64,000 nucleotides of DNA from Parapedobacter pyrenivorans_A. GTDB taxonomy: Bacteria; Bacteroidota; Bacteroidia; Sphingobacteriales; Sphingobacteriaceae. The notes below the pieces were generated by a model. The model was not told where the DNA came from. It worked only from the letters and a program-made list of their open reading frames with translations, and ran no database searches. The position numbers were made by a program, and so were the translations under genes. This document shows positions 1 through 9,226 of the stretch, piece by piece. Each line of letters begins with the position of its first letter. Position 1 is the stretch's first letter. Location of the stretch: positions 1 to 64,000 of the forward strand of contig NZ_JBHEUZ010000020.1 of NCBI RefSeq assembly GCF_041925275.1, read 5' to 3'.

Positions 1-50
1 CCGAGCCGATGGTATTGCCGTAAAAGGCGTGAGAGTAGGTCGGCGCCAAA
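1..50 (+). rRNA. rrf: 5S ribosomal RNA, 3' end (partial)
   Basis: The first ~50 bases match the 3' third of a bacterial 5S rRNA: loop D/helix IV sequence (CCGATGGTATTGCCG ... GGCGTGAGAGTAGGTCGGCGCC) ending in the strand that closes helix I. The gene starts outside the window. The exact 3' end (48-50) is uncertain. A strong intrinsic terminator follows at once, as expected at the end of an rRNA operon. Confidence 0.85.
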
Positions 51-56
51 ATCTAC

Positions 57-90
57 AACGCCCCGCTGCATAACGCAACGGGGCGTTTCT
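57..90 (+). terminator. Intrinsic terminator of the rRNA operon
   Basis: A perfect 9-bp GC-rich stem (57-65 with 79-87; arm AACGCCCCG) encloses a 13-nt loop and runs into a T-rich tail. It lies directly after the 5S gene. Confidence 0.85.
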
Positions 91-296
91 TGTTTAAGCG
101 AGGGTCCCTCCTATTTACTCTCTTGTCTTGACCGAAAGGGTTAGGGTTTCTAGGTTGTTTTCCACTTCCAATAGCATTGCCAGAAGCGATTGGGGGCCTA
201 TTTCCCGTATCCGCCTGGCTGAGCGCGAGATTTGATGAGCCTACGCTCCTAATGAGCGGCGAATCAATCCTGCATCCGTCTCATGGAAAAGCAAGC

Positions 297-2288
297 CTAA
301 TCGTAGAATTTCCAAGCAATCCCTACCCGAAGGTTTGTACTGCTCATCGGGTAACGGCGCACCGTATAGTAGCCAGATGGCCATACAAGCTGGTTGGCGG
401 AATTATAGCTCAAAAATAAATTTGCCCGCTTAAGGGTCGCCGTGGCCCATAGGTCAACAATTGGATAGGTAGAAAATTCGATGCCCGTGTTATCATTGTA
501 AAATTGCCCAATATTAATGGCGTAAGAGGGTGTACGGAAGGGCGTATTGAAACGAACGTCGAATCCGAGATTGAAATCCACGATCTTATAAAGCAGACCG
601 TGGTAATAGAAGCTGTGCCAGGTGTATAATTCGGGCACGGCCAGCACCGCGTTATAGTCTGACTTCTGGTACACCGCGTAGTTATCCAAATGGAACCGCC
701 CTAAGCGGAAATTCTGACCGACCGACACTTTAAGGAGGTTGATGCTATTATCCAATTGGGCGGGCTCGATCGTTCGGAACAGCCGTGGGTTATTACCGGG
801 ATTATCCACTTCCCGATAATAAAGGTGATCGTTGATCAGAAAATACGCTACTTGCCCCGAAAATCCAACGTGGGCATTTTCATAGGAAAACGAGAAGTTG
901 GTGGTTTTTGTCTTCGCAAATTCAGTGTCCCATTGATGGTAAGTATAGTTGACACGTTGAAACAGCTGTTCGGGGGACTTGTTTTGCGTATAAGCGCCCA
1001 ATATGATGCGCCCGACAGTGTTGCTCAACAGGATGTCTGCTTTGGCCTCGTAAAGATAGTCCCCGAAATTTGCCCCTTGCACAATCTGGTTTAAGTCGCC
1101 CGTTACCGTGATGCGGTCACTGAACCGGTAGCCCACACCCGCTTTGAGCATGCTGTTTTGCAGAAACGCATTCATCCCGCGGTCGTTGTACCAATGCATA
1201 TCGTGTTGGTAACCCAAGTCCAGCTTCACCTCGTTTTTGATGAAAGCCAGCGATTTTCCGCGGAGGTAGAAGCTATAGCCGAAGTCGTTGGTGATGGTTG
1301 TTAGACGCGTGGTATCGGCCGAAAGGATGCTTTCGCCGAAAGGGAAGGCGTCGTTGACATCTTCTTCATTCTTGTAGAATTGAAAACTCCGCGAGCGATA
1401 TTGTATGCTGTGCGACACGCGATTGGTAGGGAGTATCTGTTGTTCCGGCAGCCCGGCGTTGATGGTATCCAAGCGTCCCATAAACATACTTTGCCGGAGG
1501 AAGAGGCTGTTGTCCCGCCAAGTGTGTCTCGGCCGCTCATCACGGGTACCCCGCAAGCGGGTAGATTCGGCGTCGCTCGGGCCACGGTCGGGGTCCCGGA
1601 AGAGGGTATCGTTGAGGATAGACCCATTCTCGGTCGACGTCAACTTGTTGAATACGGCGTTGGTAAGCAGGTTGTAACGGCGGCTTTCCGATTCATACCA
1701 AGCAAATACCGCTGACTTCAAGTCGTTATACCGCTGGTTGATGTAGTACCCGTCAGCCCGGGCTGCGTGAAATTCGCCGCCGACGTTTAGCCGGGGGGTG
1801 ACATTTTGTGTCACCTTGGCCCGGATAATCTGGTCGTCGAAGAAAAACCCCACGTTGTATAGTTCCGAAAACGGCGCGCGAGCGCGGTAGTATTTTATGG
1901 AATCGGGCTGGTAGAGATAGCGCTCCAAGCTATGGAACCCGGTCTGGAAACCGATGGTCTTGTTGGGAACGAACAGCATGTCGCGCGTGGCCAACCCATA
2001 ACTCCCTAAGTGGATAGCGGGGTTCCTTGGCTGATTTTGCGGGTTGTAATACTGGAAATTCTTGTGGAGGGTGTCAATCTGGTAGGTAAAAGTACCCTGT
2101 TTCATCATGGCCAAGGTGGTGTAGCGAACATACCTCGCCGTATAAATCACGGTATCTTCCTTATTGTCTTCGGCGGCCCTTGCAGAGTCCAACGCACTGC
2201 TGAAATCTTCGTCCACCTGGGCATAAAGCCCCTGCAGGAACGAAAAGCAACAGAGCGAGATCAGCAAAACGCGCAGCCGGACATTCAT
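297..2288 (-). CDS. Putative outer-membrane porin (Porin_10-like)
   Basis: A 663-residue predicted outer-membrane beta-barrel of the Bacteroidota 'putative porin' family (Porin_10, by recalled similarity). Residues 1-24 are a signal peptide ending LQGLYAQ. The rest is dense in alternating aromatic/polar strands, and short motifs such as GYRFSDRITVTGDL and FHLDNYAVYQKSDY look like antiparallel barrel strands. It most likely sits in the outer membrane; no substrate can be read from the sequence. The ATG at 2288 is supported by a TAGCTTTG -7 promoter element only 5 nt upstream (minus strand), so the mRNA may be leaderless. The gene runs toward the 5S terminator and rsgA lies upstream on the same strand. 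Confidence 0.75.
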   Translation of the reverse strand: MNVRLRVLLISLCCFSFLQGLYAQVDEDFSSALDSARAAEDNKEDTVIYTARYVRYTTLAMMKQGTFTYQIDTLHKNFQYYNPQNQPRNPAIHLGSYGLATRDMLFVPNKTIGFQTGFHSLERYLYQPDSIKYYRARAPFSELYNVGFFFDDQIIRAKVTQNVTPRLNVGGEFHAARADGYYINQRYNDLKSAVFAWYESESRRYNLLTNAVFNKLTSTENGSILNDTLFRDPDRGPSDAESTRLRGTRDERPRHTWRDNSLFLRQSMFMGRLDTINAGLPEQQILPTNRVSHSIQYRSRSFQFYKNEEDVNDAFPFGESILSADTTRLTTITNDFGYSFYLRGKSLAFIKNEVKLDLGYQHDMHWYNDRGMNAFLQNSMLKAGVGYRFSDRITVTGDLNQIVQGANFGDYLYEAKADILLSNTVGRIILGAYTQNKSPEQLFQRVNYTYHQWDTEFAKTKTTNFSFSYENAHVGFSGQVAYFLINDHLYYREVDNPGNNPRLFRTIEPAQLDNSINLLKVSVGQNFRLGRFHLDNYAVYQKSDYNAVLAVPELYTWHSFYYHGLLYKIVDFNLGFDVRFNTPFRTPSYAINIGQFYNDNTGIEFSTYPIVDLWATATLKRANLFLSYNSANQLVWPSGYYTVRRYPMSSTNLRVGIAWKFYD

Positions 2289-2293
2289 CGTTG

Positions 2294-2301
2294 CAAAGCT
2301 A
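2294..2301 (-). promoter_or_regulatory. Promoter -7 element of the porin gene
   Basis: Minus-strand TAGCTTTG matches the Bacteroidota -7 consensus TAnnTTTG. Only 5 nt separate it from the ATG. I see no clear TTG -33 element at 18-20 nt. Confidence 0.5.
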
Positions 2302-2366
2302 CCAATTCTTTCAATATTAATGTCATTTTCGGCTCGGCAGTAACGGGCTCCGCTACGAAATCCACT

Positions 2367-3293
2367 TTATAGACGGGTATCATTGCCATGGTACATGCTC
2401 AAATAGCTGTCATATCGGCTCGGTGCGATGGTGCCGTTTTCAACGGCAGCTAACACGGCGCACCCCGGCTCGTTGACATGTCGGCAGTCGTTGAAACGGC
2501 AGTCATTCATCCGTTCGCGCATCTCGGGGAAAAAATGCCCCAATTCCTGCGGCTCGATATCGATGATACCCAGCTCCCGTATGCCCGGCGTGTCAATCAG
2601 CCGTCCGTTATCGGGAAGTAGGATCATTTCAGCAAAGGTGGTGGTGTGCCGCCCCTTGTCTGACCAATCAGAGATGGCGGCGGTACGCATTTTCGCCGGC
2701 GGATGGATGGCGTTGATCAACGTGGATTTCCCTACGCCCGAGTGGCCCAGTACTAACGTGGTCCGCCCGCGGAGGAGCGCGCCGATCACCTCAATGTTTG
2801 TCCCCTGCAATGCCGATACCTCATAGCAGGGGTAGCCTAAACTGACATAAATCGCTTTATAGTCACTCAGAATTTCCACTCCTGCCTCTGAAAACAGGTC
2901 CAGTTTGTTGAAAACCAGCTTCGCAGGGATGTCATATGCCTCGGCTGTGACGAGGAAACGGTCGATGAACCCCAGCGACGTAAACGGAGATGCCAATGTT
3001 ACGACCAATAACGCCTGGTCGAGATTGGCAGCTATGATTTGCGCTTGTTTGGATAAGTTTATCGATTTACGGATGATGTAGTTCTGCCGTTCGTGTAGGT
3101 GCACAATGATGGCGGTGTGTGGAATGGTATCCGTTTCTACGATGATGTCTACCCAATCACCAACCGCTACGGGATTCGTTGTTTTGATGTCTTTGGTGCG
3201 GAACTTGCCTTTGATACGGCAACTGTACGTCTCGCCGTCATCTGTAAGAACCTCGTACCAACTGCCGGTAGACTTGGTGACGAGGGCTTTCAT
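2367..3293 (-). CDS. rsgA: Ribosome small-subunit-dependent GTPase A
   Basis: 308-residue circularly permuted GTPase that checks 30S subunit maturation. An N-terminal OB-fold (about 1-70) precedes the G domain. G4 (FNKLD) comes before the P-loop GHSGVGKSTLINAI, and the G3 motif DTPGIRELG follows: the permuted order diagnostic of RsgA. The C-terminal zinc knuckle is CRFNDCRHVNEPGC. Length is normal. It shares the minus strand with the downstream porin gene and is divergent from polA, with about 105 bp between the two starts. Confidence 0.95.
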   Translation of the reverse strand: MKALVTKSTGSWYEVLTDDGETYSCRIKGKFRTKDIKTTNPVAVGDWVDIIVETDTIPHTAIIVHLHERQNYIIRKSINLSKQAQIIAANLDQALLVVTLASPFTSLGFIDRFLVTAEAYDIPAKLVFNKLDLFSEAGVEILSDYKAIYVSLGYPCYEVSALQGTNIEVIGALLRGRTTLVLGHSGVGKSTLINAIHPPAKMRTAAISDWSDKGRHTTTFAEMILLPDNGRLIDTPGIRELGIIDIEPQELGHFFPEMRERMNDCRFNDCRHVNEPGCAVLAAVENGTIAPSRYDSYLSMYHGNDTRL

Positions 3294-3367
3294 TCGAATA
3301 CCACATTATGTGCCGAAGCGGTTCTTGCCATATCGGCAAAAGTCGGAAAAAAACGCCACAATATCCC

Positions 3368-3375
3368 TATATTTG
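3368..3375 (+). promoter_or_regulatory. Promoter -7 element upstream of polA
   Basis: TATATTTG fits TAnnTTTG and lies 24 nt before the GTG start of polA. No convincing TTG -33 box at the usual spacing. Confidence 0.45.
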
Positions 3376-3399
3376 TGACGACACCAATATACTTGCTAC

Positions 3400-6201
3400 G
3401 TGAAGAAGTTGTTTCTTTTAGATGGGATGGCCTTGATTTACAGGGCCTATTTTGCACTAAGTAAAACCCCGAGGATTACATCCACTGGATTTAATACTTC
3501 GGCGATATTTGGGTTTGCCAATACCTTGCTGGAGTTGCTGAGAACGCAGCAGCCCTCGCATATCGCTGTGGTGTTCGATACCATGGCGCCGACCAACCGC
3601 CATATCGAGTTCGAATCATACAAGGCCAACCGGCAAGCCATCCCCGAAGACCTGGCGGCGGCTATTCCCTACGTCTATAAACTGGTTGAGGGCTTCAATA
3701 TCCCCCTCCTCACGTTGGATGGCTATGAGGCCGACGACATCATTGGCACCTTGGCCAAGCAGGCGGAAGCGAGGGGATACACGGTGTTTTGCATGACGCC
3801 CGATAAGGACTTCGGCCAGTTGGTGACAGAGAATATCTTCATTTATAAACCCGCGCGGTTGGGCAACGGGGCAGAGACGCTCGGCGTAAAGGAAATTCTG
3901 GAGAAATGGGAAATTTCGGATGTGAAGCAGGTCATCGACATCCTTGGCCTTTGGGGCGACTCGGTCGATAACATTCCGGGCATCCCGGGTATCGGCGAAA
4001 AGACGGCAAAGAGCTTGATCAAGCAGTTTGGTTCCATGGAAGGCATTTTGGCCAATACGGATCAGCTTAAGGGGAAACAGCGGGAAAACGTAGAGACTTT
4101 TGCCGAGCAGGGGTTGATTTCCAAGAAACTGGCCACCATCCAATTGGATGTGCCCATCCAATTGGACGAAGAGCGGCTCTTGCTCGGTGAGCCGAATAAG
4201 GAAGCACTGGAACCGCTGTTTGCCGAATTGGAATTCCGCACATTGGGCAAGCGCGTTTTCGGCGAGGAGTTTAATGTGTCTGGACCCCAAGGTGCATCCG
4301 GCATGCAGATGGATTTGTTTGGCAACATGGCCGCGCCCAATACCCATATTGCGAGTGTCGGCGAGGAATACGTGCCGCCGGCTGCGGGCAAGAACGTGCA
4401 TAACACGCCGCATACCTACATTTTGGCCGATACACCGGCTTCGCAGCAGGAGCTGGCGGCGTTATTGTCTACACAGCATAGTTTCTGTTTTGATACCGAA
4501 ACTACGGGCACCGATGCGAATACGGCTGATTTGGTCGGACTTTCTTTTGCTATCGAAGCCGGCAAAGCTTGGTATGTGCCCGCGCCGCCCAATCACGAAG
4601 GCAGAATCGGAGTGCTGGCTCCGTTCAAGTCTGTTCTTGAAAACGAATCGATCGAGAAGATAGGACAGAACATCAAATATGATATCTTGCTGCTAGCCCG
4701 CTATGGGGTGGCAGTGAAGGGGTCGCTGTTCGATACCATGCTGGCGCATTACCTTATCGATCCTGACACCCGGCACGGCATGGATATGCTGGCCGAAAGT
4801 TACCTTGGCTACACTCCTGTTCCGATTACCGAGCTGATTGGCCCGAAGGGTAAGAAGCAGGGAAACATGCAGGACGTGGATATGGCGGCCATTACGGAAT
4901 ATGCCGCTGAAGATGCGGATATCACGCTCCAATTAAAAACGGTCTTTGAGCCGTTGTTGGCAAAGGCGGAGGCGACCGAACTCGCGCGTGAAGTAGAATT
5001 TCCCTTGGTCCACGTATTAGCGAGCATGGAGCGTTGCGGGGTCAAGGTGGATGTCCCCGTGCTCCGGCAGTTATCCGAATCAATGGCGGCTGACACTGCG
5101 GTGCTGGAAAAGACAATCTACGAAAAGGCAGGTGTCCGGTTCAACATCGCCTCGCCGAAGCAACTGGGCGAGGTCCTTTTCGAAAAGCTTCAATTGGATC
5201 CGAAGGCTAAAAAGACAAAGACGGGGCAATACAAAACAGGCGAGGATGTTTTACTTGCACTGGCACCGAAAAGTGACATTGTCAAAGACATCCTTGAATT
5301 CCGGCAGCTGCAGAAACTTAAATCGACCTACGTGGATGCGCTGCCAACGATGATCAATCCGTTGACCGGCCGGGTGCACACCTCGTACAACCAGGCCGTA
5401 GCTGCAACGGGGCGGTTGAGCTCTACCAACCCCAACCTGCAGAATATCCCCATCCGTACAGAGCGCGGGCGCGAAGTGCGCAAAGCATTCATTCCTACCG
5501 ACGAAGACCATGTGATTTTATCTGCCGACTACTCCCAGATTGAACTTCGGCTGGTTGCACATATGAGTGGCGACAGCGGGATGTTGGAGGCGTTTGAAAA
5601 GGGCTTGGATGTACACCGGGCTACCGCCGCGAAGGTGTATGGTCTGCCGCTTGAAGAGGTGACCTCGGCCCAGCGGAGAAACGCCAAGGCGGTAAACTTC
5701 GGCATCATCTACGGGCAATCCGCTTTCGGCCTTTCGCAAAACCTGGGGATTCCCCGTAGCGAGGCCGCACAGATCATTGAGCAATATTTTGCCCAGTACC
5801 CCGGTATCAAGCAATACATGAGCAACACCATAAATTTCGCGAAAGAGCACGGCTATGTAGAAACGCTGTTGAAACGCCGCCGCTATCTACGGGATATCAA
5901 TTCGGCCAACCAGACCGTGCGCGGTTTTGCCGAGCGGAACGCAATCAACGCACCGATCCAGGGATCTGCGGCGGATATGATCAAGGTGGCGATGATTGCT
6001 ATCCACGACGAGATAAAAAGGCGAGGTTTGCAGGGCAAGATGACCATGCAGGTGCATGACGAGCTGGTGTTTGACGTGCCAAAAGCAGAGGTACCCCTTT
6101 TCAGGGAGTTTGTCGAGCAACACATGAAAAATGCCCTCGCCATGTCTGTGCCCATTGTCGTGGAACTTGGCGAAGGCAGGAATTGGCTCCAAGCACACTA
6201 A
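3400..6201 (+). CDS. polA: DNA polymerase I
   Basis: 933-residue repair/replication polymerase with all three activities apparently intact. Residues 1-~290 are the 5'-3' flap nuclease (TPDKDFGQL, helix-hairpin-helix IPGIPGIGEKTA). The 3'-5' proofreading domain (about 340-520) keeps Exo I FDTETTG, Exo II GQNIKYD and Exo III YAAEDAD, so its acidic residues are present. The polymerase domain shows motif A DYSQIELR, motif B RRNAKAVNFGIIYG and motif C QVHDELV. The start is a GTG at 3400; the next codons KKLFLLDGMALIYRAYFAL align with known PolA N-termini. The gene stands alone after rsgA (divergent), and a MORN-repeat gene follows within 12 nt. Confidence 0.97.
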   Translation: MKKLFLLDGMALIYRAYFALSKTPRITSTGFNTSAIFGFANTLLELLRTQQPSHIAVVFDTMAPTNRHIEFESYKANRQAIPEDLAAAIPYVYKLVEGFNIPLLTLDGYEADDIIGTLAKQAEARGYTVFCMTPDKDFGQLVTENIFIYKPARLGNGAETLGVKEILEKWEISDVKQVIDILGLWGDSVDNIPGIPGIGEKTAKSLIKQFGSMEGILANTDQLKGKQRENVETFAEQGLISKKLATIQLDVPIQLDEERLLLGEPNKEALEPLFAELEFRTLGKRVFGEEFNVSGPQGASGMQMDLFGNMAAPNTHIASVGEEYVPPAAGKNVHNTPHTYILADTPASQQELAALLSTQHSFCFDTETTGTDANTADLVGLSFAIEAGKAWYVPAPPNHEGRIGVLAPFKSVLENESIEKIGQNIKYDILLLARYGVAVKGSLFDTMLAHYLIDPDTRHGMDMLAESYLGYTPVPITELIGPKGKKQGNMQDVDMAAITEYAAEDADITLQLKTVFEPLLAKAEATELAREVEFPLVHVLASMERCGVKVDVPVLRQLSESMAADTAVLEKTIYEKAGVRFNIASPKQLGEVLFEKLQLDPKAKKTKTGQYKTGEDVLLALAPKSDIVKDILEFRQLQKLKSTYVDALPTMINPLTGRVHTSYNQAVAATGRLSSTNPNLQNIPIRTERGREVRKAFIPTDEDHVILSADYSQIELRLVAHMSGDSGMLEAFEKGLDVHRATAAKVYGLPLEEVTSAQRRNAKAVNFGIIYGQSAFGLSQNLGIPRSEAAQIIEQYFAQYPGIKQYMSNTINFAKEHGYVETLLKRRRYLRDINSANQTVRGFAERNAINAPIQGSAADMIKVAMIAIHDEIKRRGLQGKMTMQVHDELVFDVPKAEVPLFREFVEQHMKNALAMSVPIVVELGEGRNWLQAH

Positions 6202-6213
6202 ACCAACGTGGTT

Positions 6214-7341
6214 ATGAGACAGTGGCTGGTTATAGTGTTCGTTATTATGGTTGCGCCATGGAGCGCGCTTTATGGCAGCGTAGATACGACCACGAACGCC
6301 CCTGTTTTTTACGAGCGAGGGCCTGAAGACATCATTCGGTTTTTCTATGACGATCATTATTTTTTGGTGGACAAGCATTGCGAGTTCAAGGCGATCGAAC
6401 GTGTGGGGCGGTATGATTTCCAGCTACAGGTATTTAACGGCGAGTTTACCGATTTTGATAATCAAGGCCGGGTAGCCCTGGAAGGGGCCTATTCAGATGG
6501 GAGAAAGCATGGGGATTTTACAGCGTATCACCCCAATGGCCAAGTGAAGTGGCAGGGATCGTTTGCGGAAGGCTCGCGGGTAGGCTCCTTTAATTTCTTT
6601 TATCCCGACGGGAAGCGGTTGCTGGAAGTAGCCTACACCAACGAGGGAATACGTATCGTCAATTTTTGGGACCGGCGCGGGCGCCAACGCGTTACCGACG
6701 GAAAAGGAAAGTACGACTTTTCTGTGGTAGCCGATGGCTATAACGAGTTTGGCTATATCCGGTATAACCGGAGAGGGAGGGTACTAGACGGATACCCGCA
6801 TGGCAGTTGGTCTATCGAGTACTTGTTTGACGATGGGAAAGGAAGGAATGCTGGATATGAATATTATAACAAAGGACGTTTTGTGCAGGGGTATGAAGCT
6901 TATACCGAGGAGGAATTTTTCGGCGCACCCCGATACGGCCTGTTACCGCTCGATTTTTCCAACCGCGCCGAAGCGATGATCATAAAGAGCTGTACCATCG
7001 ATGACTATACCGGATTTACCGGATTTCTCGCCGAGCACTTGTCAGCGTGGTTTGACGGTGCTTTGGATGACATGCCGGATCCTACGAAAATTGAATTTAC
7101 CGTAACGGTGCAGCCAAGCGGCGTACCCAGCGGAATCGCTATGAAAGCGACATTCGATAACAAGCGGTATGCCGATTTGCTGCTCGAGGCCCTGAATGGA
7201 CTGGGCTATTGGCTCCCTTCATACGCTGAGGGCCAATACATACAAGACACGCTTACCGTAACCATGGAGGCCTTTCCGGACCTTCGCGACCAGAAGATAC
7301 GGTTTTACGATGTAACGATCCGACGGGAGAAGGGTATATAA
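6214..7341 (+). CDS. Secreted MORN-repeat protein
   Basis: About 375 residues with an N-terminal signal peptide (MRQWLVIVFVIMVAPWSALYG). The middle carries MORN-variant repeats of the YwqK type: 'GEFTDFDNQGRVALEGAYSD', 'GDFTAYHPNGQVKWQGSFAE', 'GSFNFFYPDGKRLLEVAYTN'. These beta-hairpin repeats are common in Bacteroidota cell-envelope proteins of unknown function. The C-terminal ~130 residues resemble a small mixed alpha/beta domain that I cannot name. I prefer the ATG at 6214; a GTG at 6208 in the same frame would add two residues. It starts 12 nt after the polA stop and may be co-transcribed. No enzymatic motif is visible. Confidence 0.65.
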   Translation: MRQWLVIVFVIMVAPWSALYGSVDTTTNAPVFYERGPEDIIRFFYDDHYFLVDKHCEFKAIERVGRYDFQLQVFNGEFTDFDNQGRVALEGAYSDGRKHGDFTAYHPNGQVKWQGSFAEGSRVGSFNFFYPDGKRLLEVAYTNEGIRIVNFWDRRGRQRVTDGKGKYDFSVVADGYNEFGYIRYNRRGRVLDGYPHGSWSIEYLFDDGKGRNAGYEYYNKGRFVQGYEAYTEEEFFGAPRYGLLPLDFSNRAEAMIIKSCTIDDYTGFTGFLAEHLSAWFDGALDDMPDPTKIEFTVTVQPSGVPSGIAMKATFDNKRYADLLLEALNGLGYWLPSYAEGQYIQDTLTVTMEAFPDLRDQKIRFYDVTIRREKGI

Positions 7342-7380
7342 CCTATTACGTCGATTTTTTTATTTCACGCAAATTATAGG

Positions 7381-7411
7381 TTGTATTTCGAAGCAAGTTT
7401 ATCTAAGTTTG
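7381..7411 (+). promoter_or_regulatory. Promoter of psd (TTG-N20-TAAGTTTG)
   Basis: A -33 TTG at 7381-7383 is followed after 20 nt by TAAGTTTG (7404-7411), a full match to the Bacteroidota consensus. The psd ATG lies 17 nt further on. Confidence 0.7.
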
Positions 7412-7428
7412 CTCATTAATTTTTATAG

Positions 7429-8088
7429 ATGACAATTCATAAAGAGGGATATACCAGCATTGCCATTGTTGTGTTGGTGATTTTTGTTGCCAATGCGCTG
7501 GTTCACTACTTTATAGCGGATAGCACATTCGTAGTATGGGTGACTTATGTGCTTTCGTTCCTGTTGTTTGTCACTGTCTTGCAGTTTTTCCGGAATCCGC
7601 GTAGACGTATCACCATGGATGACAATACAATCCTTTGTCCAGCCGACGGGAAAGTGGTCGTGATCGAGGAAGTTGAAGAAACGGAATACTTCCGTGATAA
7701 GCGGATACAGGTGTCTATTTTCATGTCACCCATCAATGTACACATCAATCGCAATCCGGTAAGCGGGAGGGTCAGCTTCTTCCGCTACCATGCTGGGAAA
7801 TACCTAGTGGCATGGCATCCGAAGTCTTCCACGCTCAACGAGCGGACCAGCATTGCCGTACAAACAGCAACGGGGAAGGAAGTCCTGTTCCGCCAGATAG
7901 CCGGTGCAATGGCCCGGCGCATCGTTTGGTATGTAGGGGAAGGCGCTGAGGTGACCCAGGGCGAAGAGTTCGGATTTATCAAATTCGGCTCGCGTGTAGA
8001 CGTTTTCCTCCCGTTGGGGACAAGAGTGGACGTCAGTATCGGGGATAAGGTTTCTGGTGGCCTTACGGTTTTGGGCCGTTTCGATTAG
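7429..8088 (+). CDS. psd: Phosphatidylserine decarboxylase proenzyme
   Basis: 219-residue short-form (type II/archaeal-like) enzyme that makes phosphatidylethanolamine from phosphatidylserine at the inner membrane. Two hydrophobic segments lie at about 10-28 and 33-52. The self-cleavage site is in FIKFGSRVDVFLP, where Ser188 would become the pyruvoyl group of the alpha chain. Other family features are CPADGKVV and SPINVHINRNPVSG. It is followed after 9 nt by a sensor kinase gene, so the two are probably co-transcribed from the promoter at 7381. Confidence 0.92.
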   Translation: MTIHKEGYTSIAIVVLVIFVANALVHYFIADSTFVVWVTYVLSFLLFVTVLQFFRNPRRRITMDDNTILCPADGKVVVIEEVEETEYFRDKRIQVSIFMSPINVHINRNPVSGRVSFFRYHAGKYLVAWHPKSSTLNERTSIAVQTATGKEVLFRQIAGAMARRIVWYVGEGAEVTQGEEFGFIKFGSRVDVFLPLGTRVDVSIGDKVSGGLTVLGRFD

Positions 8089-8097
8089 GGATTTCTT

Positions 8098-9135
8098 ATG
8101 AGGTTTATCCTGCTTGTTTTCATCAATGCTTGTGCGGTGGGGCTATCTATCGCTTGTGTGAATTTTTATTTCCAACACAGCTGGCAGCACTTTCTCGTTA
8201 CGTTTGCCATTTCATTCGCCATCAGCTTTCTAACGTTCTATTATTTATTCCAACGTTATATCTACAGTAAAATAAGACTTATCTATAAGTTGGTCCACAA
8301 CCTGAAGCTCGGCAAAGACCTCAAGGACGCATTGGGCGAAAAGATGAGTGATGATCCGATTAACGACGTCGAGCAACAAGTGAGGGATTGGGCAAAGGAG
8401 AAAAAGAAGGAAATAGACCGGTTGAAAGAGCAGGAACGTTTTCGCCGGGAGTTTCTTTCCAATGTAGCCCATGAATTCAAGACACCGCTGTTCGCCCTGC
8501 AAGGGTATATCGATGCGTTGCAGGATGGCATGATGCAGGAAGACATCGAGCTGGCAACCCAATTTTTAAGAAAAGCATCATCAAACCTCGACCGCCTTTC
8601 GTTTTTGATAAAGGATTTGGATGAGATATCGAGGCTCGAAAGTGGACAGATACCCATCAATTTCCAGAAATTCGACCTAGTTGTTTTGGTTAAAGAAATA
8701 CTGGAGTCGATGGAGGACAAGGCATCAACGCACGATGTCCGGCTGGTATTTAAAGAAAAATACCAATACCCTACCCTGGTAAGGGCGGATCGAGAAAAGG
8801 TACGCCAGGTTTTTGTCAACCTTATCAGCAATTCCATCAAATACGGTAAACGCGGGGGGCAAACCGATATACGGATTTACGAACTATTTGAGACCGTGTT
8901 GGTGGAGGTGACCGACGATGGTATCGGGATAGAAGAGCGGAACCTGCCGCGCATCTTCGAGCGGTTTTTCCGGACGGACAGGAGCCGGTCGCGGAAAATC
9001 GGCGGTTCCGGCCTTGGGTTGTCTATCGTGAAACATATCATTGAAGCACACGAGCAGACAATCAATGTGCGTAGCACGGAAGGGGTGGGAACTACTTTCG
9101 CATTTACCCTGGAGAAGGTAACGCCTTCGATGTAA
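8098..9135 (+). CDS. Sensor histidine kinase (PhoR-like), orphan
   Basis: 345 residues: two transmembrane helices (about 3-22 and 33-53) with almost no periplasmic loop, then a linker and a HisKA dimerisation domain whose H-box is FLSNVAHEFKTPLFALQGYI. The HATPase_c domain shows the N-box FVNLISNSIKYG, G1 DDGIGI, F-box RIFERFFR and G2 GGSGLGLSIVKHI. All kinase boxes look intact. No response regulator is adjacent. Upstream is psd; downstream are DUF47 and PiT phosphate-uptake genes. A link to phosphate sensing is inferred from that neighbourhood and from PhoR-like domain order, not shown by any sensor domain. Confidence 0.85.
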   Translation: MRFILLVFINACAVGLSIACVNFYFQHSWQHFLVTFAISFAISFLTFYYLFQRYIYSKIRLIYKLVHNLKLGKDLKDALGEKMSDDPINDVEQQVRDWAKEKKKEIDRLKEQERFRREFLSNVAHEFKTPLFALQGYIDALQDGMMQEDIELATQFLRKASSNLDRLSFLIKDLDEISRLESGQIPINFQKFDLVVLVKEILESMEDKASTHDVRLVFKEKYQYPTLVRADREKVRQVFVNLISNSIKYGKRGGQTDIRIYELFETVLVEVTDDGIGIEERNLPRIFERFFRTDRSRSRKIGGSGLGLSIVKHIIEAHEQTINVRSTEGVGTTFAFTLEKVTPSM

Positions 9136-9226
9136 CCTTTTTGACGGAAGCCAAATAGGAAAAAGAATTGTTAATTAACATTAAGTTAACATTGGCGTTA
9201 TATTTTTGCATGAAATATTATGCCCT

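Noticed and set aside
177..419. 80-codon plus-strand frame after the 5S terminator
   Set aside because: Overlaps the porin 3' end on the other strand, starts without promoter, no features.
3616..4413. 265-codon open frame antisense to polA
   Set aside because: Shadow of the 5' nuclease domain of polA; no recognisable protein and no promoter.
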